Positions 62,875 to 64,000 of a DNA stretch of 64,000 nucleotides are shown in pieces. Made by a program: the position numbers and the translations under genes. Location: contig NZCC01000081.1 in NCBI GenBank assembly GCA_002688175.1, positions 1 to 64,000 of the forward strand. Direction: 5' to 3'. The stretch's first letter is position 1, and every line of letters begins with the position of its first letter. The stretch is from Chromatiales bacterium (lineage in GTDB: Bacteria > Pseudomonadota > Gammaproteobacteria > Steroidobacterales > GCA-2729495). The notes under the pieces were generated by a model. It worked only from the letters and a program-made list of their open reading frames with translations, was not told the DNA's origin and searched no databases.

Positions 62875-64000
62875 TTACTCATAGCGGAGGGCTTCAATGG
62901 GATCAAGTCGCGCCGCTTTGCGCGCTGGCAGGATGCCAAAGATAAGTCCAATGCCGGCGCTGAACAGAAAGGCAATGCTGATGGCAGCAGGGGAGACAAT
63001 CGTTTGCCAACCGACAAATTGGGTCATTGCGGTGGCAATGCCGGTGCCGAGCAGAATTCCAACTGAACCACCAATCATGCAGAGAATCATGGCCTCCACA
63101 AGGAACTGCATCAGGATGTTGAATCTTGTAGCACCGAGTGCTTTTCGTATGCCAATTTCTCGCGTACGTTCAGTGACTGTGACCAGCATTATATTCATAA
63201 TGCCAATGCCACCGACGATCAGACTAATGCCGGCAATGCTGGCGAGCAGATAGGCGAATACATCAGTGGCAGCCTGGCGAACATTGAAGAATTCACGCGG
63301 GTCACCGATTGAAAAATCATTGTCTTCGCCCGGCATTATTTTATGTTCGCGGCGCAGGACACGCTCAATATCCACTATGGCTTTTTCGATGGTGCTGTCT
63401 GGAGCGACTTTAGCGCTGATAACTTCAATCGCCTTCAGGCCAAACATGCGAAACAACGCTGTATCCAAAGGTATCCAGATTTGTTCGTCAGCATTCTGCC
63501 AGCCCAGTGTGCCCTTTTTTTCAAAAACACCGATAATCTCAAAGGTAATGCCTTTGATATGAATGGTTTTACCAATTAGTTGTGACGGCGATTTGTCGAG
63601 TTTCGTGGTTACATCGTGTCCCAACACCGCAACCCGCCGCTTGGCCGCATCATCGGCCAATGAGAACATTCTGCCGGCGGCAATCTTATAACCATGGACT
63701 GAAGAAAAATTTGTTCGTGTCCCGACGATACGAATATTCTGGTTATTATTGCCAAGCTTCACCTGGAAGCGTCTCGCTGTCTCCGGGGTGATATCAGTAA
63801 CCGTCGACAAGTCTGTTGTGAGCATTTCGGCGTCATTGAGCGTTAAGGTCACGTTGTTACGATTGACACCTCGATGAGAGGAGCGGCCCGAGCGAATCGT
63901 TAAGACGCTGGCGCCCAGGGAGTTTATCTGGTCATCCATGGCATGTTGTGCACCGGTGCCAAGTGCAACCATTGCGATTACTGAACCCACTCCAATGATG
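62875..64000 (-). CDS. MacB-type ABC transporter permease (5' end outside window)
   Basis: At least 375 residues of a permease are present; the frame is open at the right edge, so the first TM helix is partly missing. The periplasmic MacB_PCD domain (about 30-240) includes VLTIRSGRSS, VAVLGHDVTTKL and IWIPLDTALFRMFG. The FtsX-like C-terminal part has three TM helices and the motifs GIMNIMLVTVTERTREIGIRKALGA and ILPARKAARLDPIEALRYE. MacB-type systems export peptides, lipids or macrolides with a periplasmic adaptor. No ATPase domain is visible in this part; it would be a separate gene, or fused N-terminal, to the right. Confidence 0.9.
   Translation of the reverse strand, partial: IIGVGSVIAMVALGTGAQHAMDDQINSLGASVLTIRSGRSSHRGVNRNNVTLTLNDAEMLTTDLSTVTDITPETARRFQVKLGNNNQNIRIVGTRTNFSSVHGYKIAAGRMFSLADDAAKRRVAVLGHDVTTKLDKSPSQLIGKTIHIKGITFEIIGVFEKKGTLGWQNADEQIWIPLDTALFRMFGLKAIEVISAKVAPDSTIEKAIVDIERVLRREHKIMPGEDNDFSIGDPREFFNVRQAATDVFAYLLASIAGISLIVGGIGIMNIMLVTVTERTREIGIRKALGATRFNILMQFLVEAMILCMIGGSVGILLGTGIATAMTQFVGWQTIVSPAAISIAFLFSAGIGLIFGILPARKAARLDPIEALRYE

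Overview
The window reads as chromosomal DNA of a free-living, probably marine, gammaproteobacterium. The evidence is two large TonB-dependent receptors, a type-2 EF-G standing away from any str operon, a UbiM-type flavin hydroxylase, recQ, greB and yceH, many secreted or TAT-like proteins and moderate GC. There is no phage, integrase, transposase, rRNA, tRNA or CRISPR array that I can support. The genus cannot be told from the sequence.

Layout. 0-3.4 kb: a small leftward set (secreted protein, relic of a DsbA-fold isomerase, ASCH protein) behind a TonB receptor and its terminator. 3.6-11.4 kb: a short-chain dehydrogenase (SDR), then a leftward pair made of a BigR/SqrR-type persulfide-sensing ArsR repressor and a NifS-like class-V aminotransferase, divergent from a rightward operon of RND/MMPL exporter, LolA-like periplasmic protein and DUF1302-like outer-membrane protein. 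That operon ends in two remarkable long hairpins with identical loops. 11.9-16.4 kb: aldo/keto reductase, peptide deformylase, an NHL-type lipoprotein, a membrane protein and an iodothyronine-deiodinase-like thioredoxin-fold protein. 16.6-25.8 kb: a mixed set of SDRs, a metallo-beta-lactamase-fold hydrolase, DUF1838, amidohydrolase, hemerythrin-like, VOC and methyltransferase genes, with a patchwork gene relic inside. It looks like a catabolic or detoxification neighbourhood.

25.9-37.3 kb: a lipoprotein fusing an FGE-like domain to cytochrome c, EF-G2, GreB, a periplasmic binding protein with a tiny upstream ORF, a GAF-GGDEF protein that seems to lack a normal start codon, an MFS transporter, an NmrA-like reductase, an ATP-grasp protein and another SDR. 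37.4-40.5 kb: two tandem, membrane-anchored paralogues with a ferrochelatase-like signature, behind a promoter that overlaps a TetR-type palindrome. 40.5-43.5 kb: DUF3179, a 43-aa membrane protein, DUF2165, degenerate intergenic repeats and a truncated secreted protein. 43.6-51 kb: RecQ, the second TonB receptor, a PaaK-like adenylating enzyme and a MATE exporter.

51-64 kb: prolyl oligopeptidase and UbiM (overlapping), an MNIO (DUF692) plus DUF2063 pair without a visible peptide precursor, a porin, then a broken AioA/IdrA-like molybdoenzyme. The molybdoenzyme lacks its 5' part, begins in a 26-bp perfect inverted duplication and carries an in-frame amber codon. After it come a two-repeat secreted protein, a cupredoxin-like/FKBP fusion, YceH and the end of a MacB-type ABC permease that runs off the window.

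Best candidates for undescribed biology: the tandem ferrochelatase-like pair with its operator, the paired covarying hairpins at 11.5-11.7 kb, the FGE-like/cytochrome c fusion, and the persulfide-sensor/NifS-like/RND locus. Functions are read from motifs alone; no database search was possible.
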